From assembly GCA_020402865.1 (NCBI GenBank), contig JADBYT010000014.1, positions 19,634 to 83,633 on the forward strand: 64,000 bases of DNA, written 5' to 3'. The stretch is from Bacteroidota bacterium (GTDB lineage: Bacteria > Bacteroidota > Bacteroidia > Palsa-965). The notes below the pieces were generated by a model. The model did not search any database. It saw only the letters and a list, made by a program, of their open reading frames with translations, and was not told where the DNA came from. Positions within the stretch are counted from its first letter, which is position 1. The number at the start of each line of letters is the position of its first letter. Of the stretch, positions 51,346 through 62,297 are shown in pieces. The position numbers were made by a program, and so were the translations under genes.

Positions 51346-51357
51346 ACTCTGCGGGCA

Positions 51358-53448
<2,091 letters not shown>

Positions 53449-53499
53449 CTAAAGTTCGAAATTTATAAAATCAATCAGAAATTCAGGCCTAATAATTAT

Positions 53500-53507
53500 T
53501 ATATTTG
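53500..53507 (+). promoter_or_regulatory. -7 promoter box of the ParA-like gene
   Basis: TATATTTG matches TAnnTTTG exactly, 22 bases before ATG 53530, in very AT-rich DNA where chance matches are more frequent. Confidence 0.45.
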
Positions 53508-53529
53508 TAAATAATCAAAAAACAAAGCA

Positions 53530-54600
53530 ATGGCATTAATTAATTCATATGGAATTTGGAATAATAAAGGTGGAGTTGGGAAAAGTACAATTACTTTCCA
53601 TCTTGCAACAAGATATGCTGAACGTAACCCCAAAGTTAATGTTCTAGTCATCGACTTATGCCCTCAAGCAAATTCAAGCATGATGCTATTGGGTGGTGGG
53701 GCAGTTGGAGAACAATCAGTTTTAAATTTCTGCACAAAACCAACTCCTCCAACGGTAGTTGGTTATTTAACAACTGTAATCACGAATGGCCCAGGAGCTA
53801 ATCTTCCGGATTATAATGACTTTATTACTAATGTAAATTCAGTAAATCCCAATTTACCTTCAAATCTATATTTATTATGTGGTGATGGTAATCTAGAACC
53901 TATTTCACCTGCAATTAGTGATAATGCTTCAGCAAGGGCACTCACACCTACAGCAAACCCATGGATATGGATCCACAATATTTTTAAAAATCTAATTAAT
54001 GATTTTTCTGAAAAAAATTCCAATAATGATACAATAGTTTTTATTGACACGAATCCATCGTTTGGAATTTACACTGAATTAGCAATTATTGCTTCATCAA
54101 GGTTGTTATGCCCTATAAATGCAGATGATTCATCACGAACAGCGGCAAATGCAATGACAATTCTTCTTCATGGTTCAGTGCCCCCTCACCCTGTGTTTGG
54201 AGCTTGGACGTTTGCATCACTTGCACAAAAGCATGGTATAAAGATTCCTGAAATACATTTAATTATTGGTAATCGAATGACTCAATTTGATGGAGAAGCA
54301 ACCGCATTCGGCGCTATGTCCGATGAAACTGCCAAATCATTATTTTTGATTTATCAAAGCAATCCTACATACTTTACTCAAAAGAACCTCACAATCAGTA
54401 GTATTGAAGATTTTAGATATAGTTACTCTAAATCACTTCGTGATTTTAATACCGCAGGTGTAGTAACTGCTCATTTAGGTAAATTACTTAGCAATATGTC
54501 TGCAGGTTATTATACGGTTTATTCTAAAGAGGTAAAAGTTAACAAACCACGAGTTAACGATTGCTTAGATGCAATTGACAAAGTAATTGATGCTCTTTAA
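53530..54600 (+). CDS. ParA/AAA_31 family ATPase, orphan
   Basis: A 356-residue ATPase with the deviant Walker A KGGVGKST (13-20), switch I-like DLCPQANSS (about 42-50) and a Walker B-like strand IVFIDTNPSFG near 168. The length and the extended C-terminus are larger than chromosome-partitioning ParA (about 260). No parB or centromere-like repeat is seen nearby. The gene is strongly AT-rich, between GC-rich ligA and a T9SS gene, so it was probably acquired. Plausible roles are partition, positioning of a large assembly, or part of a mobile element remnant. Confidence 0.8.
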   Translation: MALINSYGIWNNKGGVGKSTITFHLATRYAERNPKVNVLVIDLCPQANSSMMLLGGGAVGEQSVLNFCTKPTPPTVVGYLTTVITNGPGANLPDYNDFITNVNSVNPNLPSNLYLLCGDGNLEPISPAISDNASARALTPTANPWIWIHNIFKNLINDFSEKNSNNDTIVFIDTNPSFGIYTELAIIASSRLLCPINADDSSRTAANAMTILLHGSVPPHPVFGAWTFASLAQKHGIKIPEIHLIIGNRMTQFDGEATAFGAMSDETAKSLFLIYQSNPTYFTQKNLTISSIEDFRYSYSKSLRDFNTAGVVTAHLGKLLSNMSAGYYTVYSKEVKVNKPRVNDCLDAIDKVIDAL

Positions 54601-54679
54601 TTAATGATAAATAGACTTGTTTTTTTTCAAATTCTATACTTAGCAAATCTCTGGCATTATTTTTTTAAACAACAATAAT

Positions 54680-54714
54680 TAAAAGACTAGCTCAATGAAT
54701 AAGCCAGTCTTTTA
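54680..54714. terminator. Bidirectional terminator between ParA-like and PKD genes
   Basis: aaaagact-a-gct pairs with agc-c-agtctttt, leaving one internal mismatch, with A/T runs outside. It lies between two convergent gene ends. Confidence 0.65.
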
Positions 54715-54759
54715 ATTATCCGATAAGAATTAATTAGTTCTTATTTATTAATTCTTCGT

Positions 54760-56940
54760 TTACTCCACAATCAGCTTACCGCTGCCCAGCTGCATACCAT
54801 TCTGCACAACACGGTAAGCATAAATTCCGGCGGCAAGGTTGCTGCGGCCGATGTAGTGTGCTTCGTTCATCATACCGGTTTCGGTACGCACCACTTTGCC
54901 GCTCACATCCATCAATTCGAGGGTGTAGGCACCGTTGTGCCCGGCCATGTTTACCAGCAGCACGGCGTTTTCGCTCATCGGGTTGGGATAGAGTGAAACT
55001 GTGGCCTGCAGGGTGTTTTCATTCAAACCAACCACCTGTGCGAGCACGGTATCACAATACGTTAAGCTGTCGCCGCAGGGATTGTACACCGTGAGGCACA
55101 CCACATGCACGCCGCTGAATGAGAACGTATGTGTGGGTGTGGGTGTGGATGACGTGGCGCCGTTATCGTCAAAATCCCAGAAATAGGAAGTGGCTCCGGT
55201 TGTGGTTGGTGTAAAGGCGTAATTGAGACCGGTTCCCGAAGAAATGAAGGAGGCCGAAAGCGCAAACATGCAGTTTGTGAGTGTGGTGCAGAATGTATCG
55301 CTTGAACAGGCATTGGTCACAATCAGACACACGGTATAAACGCCGTTTTGCTGATAGAAATGTGTGGGATTCTGCGTGGTGTCAACCGGCGAACCATCGC
55401 CGAAATCCCAGGCCCATGAGGTGGCGTTTGCCGATGAGTCGGTAAACAGATAGCTGGCGCTGCCTTCCACAAAACTGAAATTAGCCACGGCGGGCATGCA
55501 GATTGTGAGGGTATCGCAGAATGTGGCGCTGGAACAGCTGCTCAGGGCTGTAATGCAAACTACATAATCGCCGTTTACTGCATAGGTGTGCTGACCATTC
55601 TGTACGGTATCCAGCGGCGATCCGTCGCCATAATCATACACCCACATTGTTGCATTGGTGGATGATTCGGTAAACGAAGCCGTGCCGCCGTTTACAGCAG
55701 TGGTGAACGAGGTGGCCACAGGCAAACAAACAAATACCATCGAGCAATGTGTTTCAGTAGCGCAGCCTGAACTCACAACCAGACAAACCTGATACATTCC
55801 GTTTGCGGTGTAGGTGTGCGAAGGATTCTGTGTAGAGTCAACCGGCGATCCGTCGCCAAAATCCCATACCCACGATGTTACTTCTGAAGAAGAAGCATCG
55901 GTAAACTGAACCGTACCGCCATTGATGGTTGTTGTAAAGGACGCGGTTACGGGTAAACAAACAGGTACCAGTGTACAGCTTGTGTCGGCAGAACAAGTAT
56001 TGCCTGCAATCAGACAAACCGTGTAGATGCCGCTTTGCGCATACGTATGGGTGGGGTTTTGCGAACTATCAACCGGCGATCCATCGCCAAAATCCCAGAG
56101 CCACTGCGTGGGCTGGTTGGTGGTAAAATCGGTAAATGAGGCTGTTCCTCCGGTAACGGTGCCTGAAAAGGCTGCCACCGCATTGAGACAAACGGTTACA
56201 GTTGTGCAAATGGTATCCGTACCACAACTTGTGGTTACATAACAGCAGGCATTATACGTACCTGAAGCAGCATACTGGTGTGTAGGCGAATCGGCCACTA
56301 CCACGGGCGAATTATCGCCGAAATTCCACGAAATCAGGAAACTGGTATCGGCCGTTGTGGAAAACGAATACGTATCAAAAGCCTGCTGTGTGGCCGCAAC
56401 CGTGTTGGTGATGAGTGTATCGTAATACAGGTTTACACGACTGATGCTTCCTGAGTTTTCTGTCCACAACTGTTGCGGTGCAGTAGTAGTGAGCGGAAAC
56501 TGCATACCAAGACGGTTCAGTGCAACGGGGAAACCGTCGATGGTAACTGTAGCGGGGCCGGTAGCATAAGAATTTACCGTGGCACGCTGGCCAAGTACAC
56601 CGATAATATCGCCCTGTTCAACCTGAATATTCACGGGAATAATGCCCGAAGCCGGATTGTTTTGTGTGAGATACAAGACCGTGAAATTGTTGGTAGTAGC
56701 AGAGAATAACGGCGGCGCGGCAGCAAAACGCACAATGGCAATACTTTGCGCTCCGGCAGAGGCAGTAGTGGGTACCTCTACGCCGGTTAGGGTTATGCAC
56801 GAAGGCGCTGTAAAATAATATCCGCGTACATTACCGGTAAACGTGCCGTTTTGGGCGGGCATCACTACAGGTATTTGTGTTTGAGCAAATACAAAAATGC
56901 CGTTAAGCACCAGAAGTGCTGATAGTAAAAGTTTCTTCAT
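54760..56940 (-). CDS. PKD-repeat protein with T9SS sorting domain
   Basis: A 726-residue exported protein. Signal peptide 1-19 ends at FAQ. Residues 20-185 form a beta-rich domain without a name. Six PKD-like repeats follow (about 190-640), most with the signature WDFGDGSPVDSxQNPTHTY and a spaced cysteine pair per repeat, probably disulfide-bonded. The C-terminal sorting domain starts near 650 (LYPNPMSEN, then LAAGIYAYRV). PKD domains mediate adhesion and protein-protein contact on the surface. Repeat units are similar enough at DNA level to recombine. Monocistronic. Confidence 0.9.
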   Translation of the reverse strand: MKKLLLSALLVLNGIFVFAQTQIPVVMPAQNGTFTGNVRGYYFTAPSCITLTGVEVPTTASAGAQSIAIVRFAAAPPLFSATTNNFTVLYLTQNNPASGIIPVNIQVEQGDIIGVLGQRATVNSYATGPATVTIDGFPVALNRLGMQFPLTTTAPQQLWTENSGSISRVNLYYDTLITNTVAATQQAFDTYSFSTTADTSFLISWNFGDNSPVVVADSPTHQYAASGTYNACCYVTTSCGTDTICTTVTVCLNAVAAFSGTVTGGTASFTDFTTNQPTQWLWDFGDGSPVDSSQNPTHTYAQSGIYTVCLIAGNTCSADTSCTLVPVCLPVTASFTTTINGGTVQFTDASSSEVTSWVWDFGDGSPVDSTQNPSHTYTANGMYQVCLVVSSGCATETHCSMVFVCLPVATSFTTAVNGGTASFTESSTNATMWVYDYGDGSPLDTVQNGQHTYAVNGDYVVCITALSSCSSATFCDTLTICMPAVANFSFVEGSASYLFTDSSANATSWAWDFGDGSPVDTTQNPTHFYQQNGVYTVCLIVTNACSSDTFCTTLTNCMFALSASFISSGTGLNYAFTPTTTGATSYFWDFDDNGATSSTPTPTHTFSFSGVHVVCLTVYNPCGDSLTYCDTVLAQVVGLNENTLQATVSLYPNPMSENAVLLVNMAGHNGAYTLELMDVSGKVVRTETGMMNEAHYIGRSNLAAGIYAYRVVQNGMQLGSGKLIVE

Positions 56941-57029
56941 TGGGATTGGGTTTCGGTTTGCATTACAAGGTTAGTGAAAATAGCCGCGCAAGGCAAATCA
57001 GGTGCAGTCAAACAGGCATAAATACTGAT

Positions 57030-58046
57030 TTAACCCGCGGTTGATGAAAGCCAGTGCAGCAATGTACGGCCAATTTTTTCGCCCTCTACCAAAAAACCAT
57101 CATGCCCGAACGGCGATTCGATTTCGATATACGTTGCATCGGGTACATGTGCCGCGATTTCGCGCTGTTCGGCTGTGGGGCAAAGCATATCGGTAGTGAT
57201 GCCGATGCAAAGCGTGCGGGCTTGTACTGTTTGAAGCGCCGCCGCCACACCGCCTCTTCCCCGCCCCGCATGGTGGCTGTCCATGCTGCGTGTAAGCAGA
57301 TGATAGGTGTAGGCATTGAAACGGTTCACTAATTTCTCGCCCTGATAGTGCATGTACGATGAGGCACTGAAATTTTTTATGCGCTCATCGGCATCAGTTT
57401 GTGTATGCACAAATGCTTCGTAACTGCGGTAGGTAAGCATGCCGATCATGCGGGCGGTTTTCAATCCGGCTGCGCCTGCACCGGCTTGCGGTTTCCCGAA
57501 AGTAGGATCCGATTCAATGGCGTTGCGTTGCGCAGAATGAATGGCAATGCCCCAGGCCGATTCGCGCGCGGAAGTGGCTACAAGCATCAGGTTTTGAATA
57601 AGCGCAGGCTCGGCCAGCGCCCATTCAATGCATTGGTAGCCGCCCATGGAGCCGCCCGCCAGCAGGTAAATCTGCTCAATACCCAGATGCCTGCGCAGCG
57701 CAATGAAACTCTGCACCATGTCGCGGATGGTAAACAGCGGAAAACTGCCGTAATAGGGCTGACCAGTGGCCGTATTGATACTCAGCGGCCCCGAACTGCC
57801 GTAGCACGAACCGGGAATGTTTACACACACAATAAAATAATCGTGCGGGTTTAAGGCTTTATCTTCCCCTACCAATGTGGGCCACCAGTCGGCTACGTCT
57901 GCACTGGCTGTGAGGGCGTGACATATCCACACCACTTTGCTTTTGCCGGGCACAAAATTTCCGTATGTACAATAGGCAAGCGTAAGCTGCGAAAGCGTAT
58001 CGCCATGTTCGGTTGTGAATGGCGCAGGAAGTGTGTAGGTAAACAT
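57030..58046 (-). CDS. metX: Homoserine O-acetyltransferase
   Basis: A 338-residue alpha/beta hydrolase-fold enzyme from the ATG at 58046. ICHALTASADVADWW (41-55) and nucleophile S133 in GGSMGGYQ are MetX hallmarks, with NIPGSCYGSSGP (76-87) typical of the family. The C-terminal GHDGF carries the catalytic histidine. It acetylates homoserine in methionine synthesis. It shares a 37-base divergent promoter region with osmC-metZ, so the acetylhomoserine producer and consumer are probably co-regulated. Confidence 0.93.
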   Translation of the reverse strand: MFTYTLPAPFTTEHGDTLSQLTLAYCTYGNFVPGKSKVVWICHALTASADVADWWPTLVGEDKALNPHDYFIVCVNIPGSCYGSSGPLSINTATGQPYYGSFPLFTIRDMVQSFIALRRHLGIEQIYLLAGGSMGGYQCIEWALAEPALIQNLMLVATSARESAWGIAIHSAQRNAIESDPTFGKPQAGAGAAGLKTARMIGMLTYRSYEAFVHTQTDADERIKNFSASSYMHYQGEKLVNRFNAYTYHLLTRSMDSHHAGRGRGGVAAALQTVQARTLCIGITTDMLCPTAEQREIAAHVPDATYIEIESPFGHDGFLVEGEKIGRTLLHWLSSTAG

Positions 58047-58052
58047 TGCGTT

Positions 58053-58080
58053 GCAAATATACACTTGCATGTATATTTGC
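58053..58080. promoter_or_regulatory. Divergent back-to-back promoter palindrome (metX / osmC-metZ)
   Basis: Perfect 11-base arms gcaaatataca (58053-58063) and tgtatatttgc (58070-58080) around six bases. Each arm contains TATATTTG, an exact -7 box, one per strand: 58072-58079 for osmC and 58054-58061 for metX. The boxes end four and seven bases before the respective ATGs, so both mRNAs would be leaderless or nearly so. The -33 region of each promoter overlaps the other's -7 box, so one polymerase or one repressor dimer would affect both. Confidence 0.6.
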
Positions 58081-58083
58081 AGC

Positions 58084-58512
58084 ATGCATATTGAACTGAA
58101 CCGACTGGAAGCACCGTTTCACTTTGAAGCGGTAAATGATACAGGTAATACCATTCACTTCGACGGATCGCCCGAAATTGGCGGACAAAACAAAGGCGTA
58201 CGGCCCATGCAGTCGCTGCTGATGGCGCTTGGCGGCTGCAGCGGAATCGACGTAGTGTCTATTCTGCAAAAGCAAAAGCAGGAAATCGAAAGCTTCCGTA
58301 TCAGCATCGACGGCCAGCGGCAGAAGGGTGCCGAGCCTTCGCTGTATGAAAATATACACGTAGTCTATCATCTCGGCGGCCCCATTGACCCGGCAAAGGC
58401 CAAACGGGCGGTGGAACTGTCGATGGAGAAATACTGCTCGGTGGCCAAAACACTCGAAAAAACAGCCACCATAACGTGGGAAGTTGAACTGAATAACACA
58501 CGCCTTGCATGA
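58084..58512 (+). CDS. OsmC family protein
   Basis: A 142-residue protein from ATG 58084; earlier in-frame codons overlap the promoter. Both OsmC cysteines are present: C52 in GGCSGIDV and C118 in KYCSVAKTL. The glutamate-containing N-terminal strands and the middle loop are normal. OsmC/Ohr proteins reduce organic hydroperoxides with thiols; YhfA-like members have unknown substrates. It overlaps metZ by four bases, linking it with sulfur amino acid synthesis. Confidence 0.9.
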   Translation: MHIELNRLEAPFHFEAVNDTGNTIHFDGSPEIGGQNKGVRPMQSLLMALGGCSGIDVVSILQKQKQEIESFRISIDGQRQKGAEPSLYENIHVVYHLGGPIDPAKAKRAVELSMEKYCSVAKTLEKTATITWEVELNNTRLA

Positions 58513-59678
58513 AGCCCGAAACCAGCGCCATACGCACACAGGTAAACCGCACCGCCGAAAACGAGCATTCGGTACCGCTGTTTCTTACATCGAGTTTTAT
58601 GTTTGACGATGCCGAGCACATGCGGGCTGCTTTTGCCGACGAAACCGACGATAATATTTACAGCCGGTTTTCGAATCCGAATGTGCAGGAACTTGTGGAT
58701 AAGATGTGCGCACTGGAAGGAACCGAAGCCGGGTTTGCCACCGCATCAGGCATGAGTGCCGTGTTTGCCTCGTTCATGGCTTTTCTCAAAGCGGGCGATC
58801 ATCTGGTGGCGTGCAGTTCCATTTTTGGTTCTACACATACAGTAATTACCAAGTACCTGACCCGTTGGGGAATTACCTATTCGTATTTCGATCTAAACCG
58901 CCCGGAAGAACTGGAAAGCCTGATCAGACCGGAAACAAAAATGATTTATGCTGAAACGCCCACCAATCCGGGGCTGGGTATTCTGGATATGCAGCAGCTA
59001 AGCAGTGTGGCTAAAAAATATGGCGTATTGCTCAATATCGACAATTGCTTTGCCACACCCGCCCTCCAGCGTCCGGCCGATTTTGGAGCCGATCTGATCA
59101 CCCACTCGGCCACCAAATTTATCGACGGACAGGGGCGCGTGCTGGGCGGACTTGTGCTGGGGCGCAAAGAACTGATTAAAGAAGTGTATGCCTTTTGCCG
59201 CAGCACAGGGCCTTCACTTTCGCCGTTTAATGCGTGGGTACTCAGCAAAAGTCTTGAAACACTGTTTGTACGCATGGAACGGCACTCGGCCAATGCCCTG
59301 CAACTGGCACAGCTGCTCGAAAAACATCCCCGCGTGCTGCATACCAGCTATCCTTTTCTCGAAAGCCATCCGCAACATGCACTGGCCCGAAAGCAGATGC
59401 GCGCCGGCGGCGGCGTGGTAACCTTCGAACTCGAAGGCGGCCTCGAAGCCGGACGAAAGTTCCTCAATGCCCTGCAATTCTGCTCACGCACCGCCAATCT
59501 GGGCGATACTCGCACAACCGCCACACATCCGGCCTCCACCACCCACGCCAAACTTACCGAAACAGAACGCCTTGCAGCGGGCATTTCTCCCGGTCTGATT
59601 CGAATCTCCACAGGGCTGGAGCACCCGGATGATGTGTGGAACGATCTGCAGCAGGCCCTTGATGCTTCTGCCATATAA
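58509..59678 (+). CDS. metZ: O-acetyl/succinylhomoserine sulfhydrylase (Cys/Met metabolism PLP enzyme)
   Basis: A 389-residue PLP enzyme. YSRFSNPN (51-58), GSTHTV (108-113), DNCFATP (178-184) and PLP lysine K203 in HSATKFIDGQGR identify the Cys/Met family. The NCFATP form and the SATKFIDGQGR context fit MetZ/MetY sulfhydrylases better than cystathionine enzymes. With metX divergent next to it, it probably makes homocysteine from O-acetylhomoserine and sulfide. Start overlaps the osmC stop (ATGA). Confidence 0.88.
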   Translation: MKPETSAIRTQVNRTAENEHSVPLFLTSSFMFDDAEHMRAAFADETDDNIYSRFSNPNVQELVDKMCALEGTEAGFATASGMSAVFASFMAFLKAGDHLVACSSIFGSTHTVITKYLTRWGITYSYFDLNRPEELESLIRPETKMIYAETPTNPGLGILDMQQLSSVAKKYGVLLNIDNCFATPALQRPADFGADLITHSATKFIDGQGRVLGGLVLGRKELIKEVYAFCRSTGPSLSPFNAWVLSKSLETLFVRMERHSANALQLAQLLEKHPRVLHTSYPFLESHPQHALARKQMRAGGGVVTFELEGGLEAGRKFLNALQFCSRTANLGDTRTTATHPASTTHAKLTETERLAAGISPGLIRISTGLEHPDDVWNDLQQALDASAI

Positions 59679-59894
59679 AATTTGAACAGCTTCTTAATTT
59701 CCGGCTATTGATGCCGTGAACATCCGCCCATACACATCTCCCAACAAAAGTTTTATCATCCTTTTTATTATAAATTTCACCAAATATATTTCAGCCCTTA
59801 AACAACTAAATAAAACACAAACAGTAAAAAAGACGGCTAAACACATTAAATCCCCGGATTTTTTTACCAGAAAATGATGTTTTTATGGGGAATA

Positions 59895-59927
59895 TTTGGT
59901 AGTTAAATAAAACATATCGTACCTTTC
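59895..59927 (+). promoter_or_regulatory. Candidate promoter of the fulvocin-like operon
   Basis: TTTG (59895-59898) and TACCTTTC (59920-59927; 7 of 8 match to TAnnTTTG) lie 21 bases apart, with an 18-base spacer to ATG 59946. Confidence 0.4.
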
Positions 59928-59945
59928 TCATTAAATACACACACC

Positions 59946-60581
59946 ATGAAGTCCTCTGCTACATATATCTGGTTGCTGGTTCTCCTCGCCAGCTTTGCAT
60001 TCGGCATCAATTGTTCAAAAGAAGAAGTACGCAATCCATCTCCCGTTGCTGCTTCAACCACAAACCCGTCAAACCAGCGCGATCCGATTGACGGGCATGA
60101 TGAGCGTATGACGCTGATCACCTACAACTCCACTGAACAGCGTGCTATCTTCAATTCCAAGTCGGCCGAAGTGAAGGCTGCGATCTGGATGGATAAACTG
60201 AACAGCGTATTGCTTAATGTGCCGCTCACCACCAGCCAGCGTCAGCACCTTGTAAATATCCGCAACCAGATCAACCCGCTTATCTGGGAGGAAAATTCAA
60301 GCGTTTCACTGAGTTTCCAGAATTCATTTTACGGCCCCTGGCTGGCTAACGCACTTCTTCATTTCACCGAAGAGGATCTGGCCAAAATTGTAAATACACC
60401 CGAAGACTACTATCAGGCTGGCGGCCCCGTAAATCCCACCAATGGCAGCGATTGTGAATGCAGCACCGCTTCCGACTGGTGCCCGGTAAACATGTACTGC
60501 CGGAACACCAACTGCTCGGCCTATATGTTTGGCTGTGGCAGTATGTGGGCTTTCCGCTGCCGCGGCATGTGCCAATTCTAA
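59946..60581 (+). CDS. Secreted fulvocin C-related cysteine-rich protein
   Basis: A 211-residue precursor. Signal peptide 1-20 or so (SATYIWLLVLLASFAFG), with a cysteine at 23 but no good lipobox, so periplasmic or released. Residues 25-160 are polar, helical and pro-region-like. The C-terminal 42 residues hold eight cysteines (170, 172, 179, 185, 190, 197, 205, 209) in the order seen in proteins annotated as bacteriocin fulvocin C-related. Four disulfides are likely. The next gene encodes a membrane thioredoxin. A toxin, signal or surface peptide role is inferred; no immunity gene is obvious. Confidence 0.7.
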   Translation: MKSSATYIWLLVLLASFAFGINCSKEEVRNPSPVAASTTNPSNQRDPIDGHDERMTLITYNSTEQRAIFNSKSAEVKAAIWMDKLNSVLLNVPLTTSQRQHLVNIRNQINPLIWEENSSVSLSFQNSFYGPWLANALLHFTEEDLAKIVNTPEDYYQAGGPVNPTNGSDCECSTASDWCPVNMYCRNTNCSAYMFGCGSMWAFRCRGMCQF

Positions 60582-60588
60582 GCATACG

Positions 60589-61464
60589 ATGCGCAATCTT
60601 TTCATCGGTCTTGCCTTAGGCTTGTTGCTGGTGGCCGTTGTGGGCTTTTGCCTTCAGTTCAGTTCACTTATCATCATGTACATTGCGGTTTCGGCCGTAA
60701 CGCTTGGCGTGTCTTATTTCATAAGGCACTGGGTGGCGCTGGTTGCGTATCTGTTGCCCTTTTCCTTAATACTTCTCTGGCTTTCGTTTGCCAACGGGTT
60801 GATGTTTTCGTACGCATTACCCAATATGCTTGTGGCTTCACTCCTCTCCTATTTTGTGATACAGCTTATCCGTAAATACCGCTATACCTACTGGAAATGG
60901 GTTGCTGCTACAACCTATCTGGGTATATCGTTTGTAATTATCTGGTTGGTGATTCCTGCTTCGGTAATCAGTTATGCCGGTAAGCCCGATGAACAACTCC
61001 TGCAGTTTCCCGATAAATTTCCGGTACTCGATACAAAGCCCGACACCATTGATGTAAAAAACAAAGTACTGGTGCTCGAATTCTGGAGCAGCACCTGCAC
61101 ACCCTGTCTCTGGCAAATGAAGCTGATTAGTCCGCTCTATGAAAAATATAAAGACAGTGATGATGTAGAAATAATTGCGGTAAATCTGGGTAACGATGAT
61201 TATGAAACCGCGCTGAAATCAAAACTGAAAAACAATTTTACTATTCCTTCCTTTTTCGACGAAAACAAAATTTTTTCGCAGCAAATCAATCTCACTGAAA
61301 TTCCGGTATTGATTATTGTGGACAAGGACAAACACATCCGCTGGAAACACACAGGTTACTTTAAGGAAGAACTTGGTATTTTTAATGAGCGGGTAATTAA
61401 GGAAGTTGAAAAACTTCGTCAGTTGCCTGCAAAAGATGCAGCCACCATACGGTCTTTGCCCTGA
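60589..61464 (+). CDS. Membrane protein with C-terminal TlpA-like thioredoxin domain
   Basis: A 291-residue protein from ATG 60589, seven bases after the fulvocin-like gene. Five or so membrane spans (about 5-22, 27-45, 48-68, 75-95 and 106-128) precede a periplasmic thioredoxin domain (135-285) with C170-T-P-C173 (FWSSTCTPCLWQ) and the cis-proline region LTEIPVLIIVD. CTPC with many upstream spans suggests a dedicated disulfide-forming or isomerising enzyme for the cysteine-rich product next door. The last 46 bases overlap the convergent prmC gene. Confidence 0.8.
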   Translation: MRNLFIGLALGLLLVAVVGFCLQFSSLIIMYIAVSAVTLGVSYFIRHWVALVAYLLPFSLILLWLSFANGLMFSYALPNMLVASLLSYFVIQLIRKYRYTYWKWVAATTYLGISFVIIWLVIPASVISYAGKPDEQLLQFPDKFPVLDTKPDTIDVKNKVLVLEFWSSTCTPCLWQMKLISPLYEKYKDSDDVEIIAVNLGNDDYETALKSKLKNNFTIPSFFDENKIFSQQINLTEIPVLIIVDKDKHIRWKHTGYFKEELGIFNERVIKEVEKLRQLPAKDAATIRSLP

Positions 61465-62297
61465 AGATCCTGCCTGAGGCGTACATTGGTGTAGCCCAGC
61501 TGCTGAAGTAAAATGCAGGTTTCAAGCCCCAGTTTTTCATTTATTTCAAAATAAAGCGTGCCTCCCGGCTTAAGTTTTTGCAGCGCCATTTGTCCGATTA
61601 CACGGTAAAACAAAAGTGCGTCCGAATCGGGAACAAACAGTGCGGTGTGCGGTTCGTGGGCAGTTACATGTTCTGCCATTTCCGTCATTTCCGATTGAAG
61701 CACATAAGGCGGATTGCTGACAATAACCTGGCAGCGCGGCAGTTTTTGCTGTACACTTTCTTCGCGCACGTCGCCTTCAATGAAATGGATTTCCGTTTCG
61801 CAAGCCGTGGCATTGGCTTTAGCCACCTGAAGTGCTTCGGCCGATACATCGAGCGCGTACACATGACAGCGCGGCAGTTTTTTCTTCAGTGCAATAGCAA
61901 TGCAACCGCTGCCGGTGCCGATATCGAGTATGGAAAAACTGCCGGGCACGTGTGCCTGTTCATCAATAATGAGCTGCACCAGTTCTTCGGTTTCGGGGCG
62001 TGGAATGAGCACGGCAGAAGACACTTGCAGTGTAAGACCGAAAAACCATGCCTGTCCGAGTACATAGTGCAGCGGTCGTCCGCGTTTAAGATCCTTCACT
62101 GCAAAGTGCAGCTTCAGCAGCTGCGATTCGTTTACGCGGCTTTCGGGCCGCAGCAGGAGATCATTGCGGGTGTAGCCTGCAAACGCTTCGAGGCAATAGG
62201 CGGCCATGAGGTCGATTTCGCTTTGCGCATAGCGTTCGGCCAGCTGCTTACGAAACCAGCGTGCAATATCGTCGATGCGGTTGCTGGGAATTTTCAT
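61419..62297 (-). CDS. prmC: Peptide chain release factor N5-glutamine methyltransferase
   Basis: A 292-residue methyltransferase: helical N-terminal domain, AdoMet motif DIGTGSGCIAI (125-135) and catalytic NPPY (195-198), with LIPRPETEELV (97-107) diagnostic for PrmC/HemK. It methylates the GGQ glutamine of RF1 and RF2. It overlaps the preceding CCA-enzyme stop by four bases and, at its 3' end, overlaps the thioredoxin gene antisense by 46 bases. Confidence 0.95.
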   Translation of the reverse strand: MKIPSNRIDDIARWFRKQLAERYAQSEIDLMAAYCLEAFAGYTRNDLLLRPESRVNESQLLKLHFAVKDLKRGRPLHYVLGQAWFFGLTLQVSSAVLIPRPETEELVQLIIDEQAHVPGSFSILDIGTGSGCIAIALKKKLPRCHVYALDVSAEALQVAKANATACETEIHFIEGDVREESVQQKLPRCQVIVSNPPYVLQSEMTEMAEHVTAHEPHTALFVPDSDALLFYRVIGQMALQKLKPGGTLYFEINEKLGLETCILLQQLGYTNVRLRQDLQGKDRMVAASFAGN

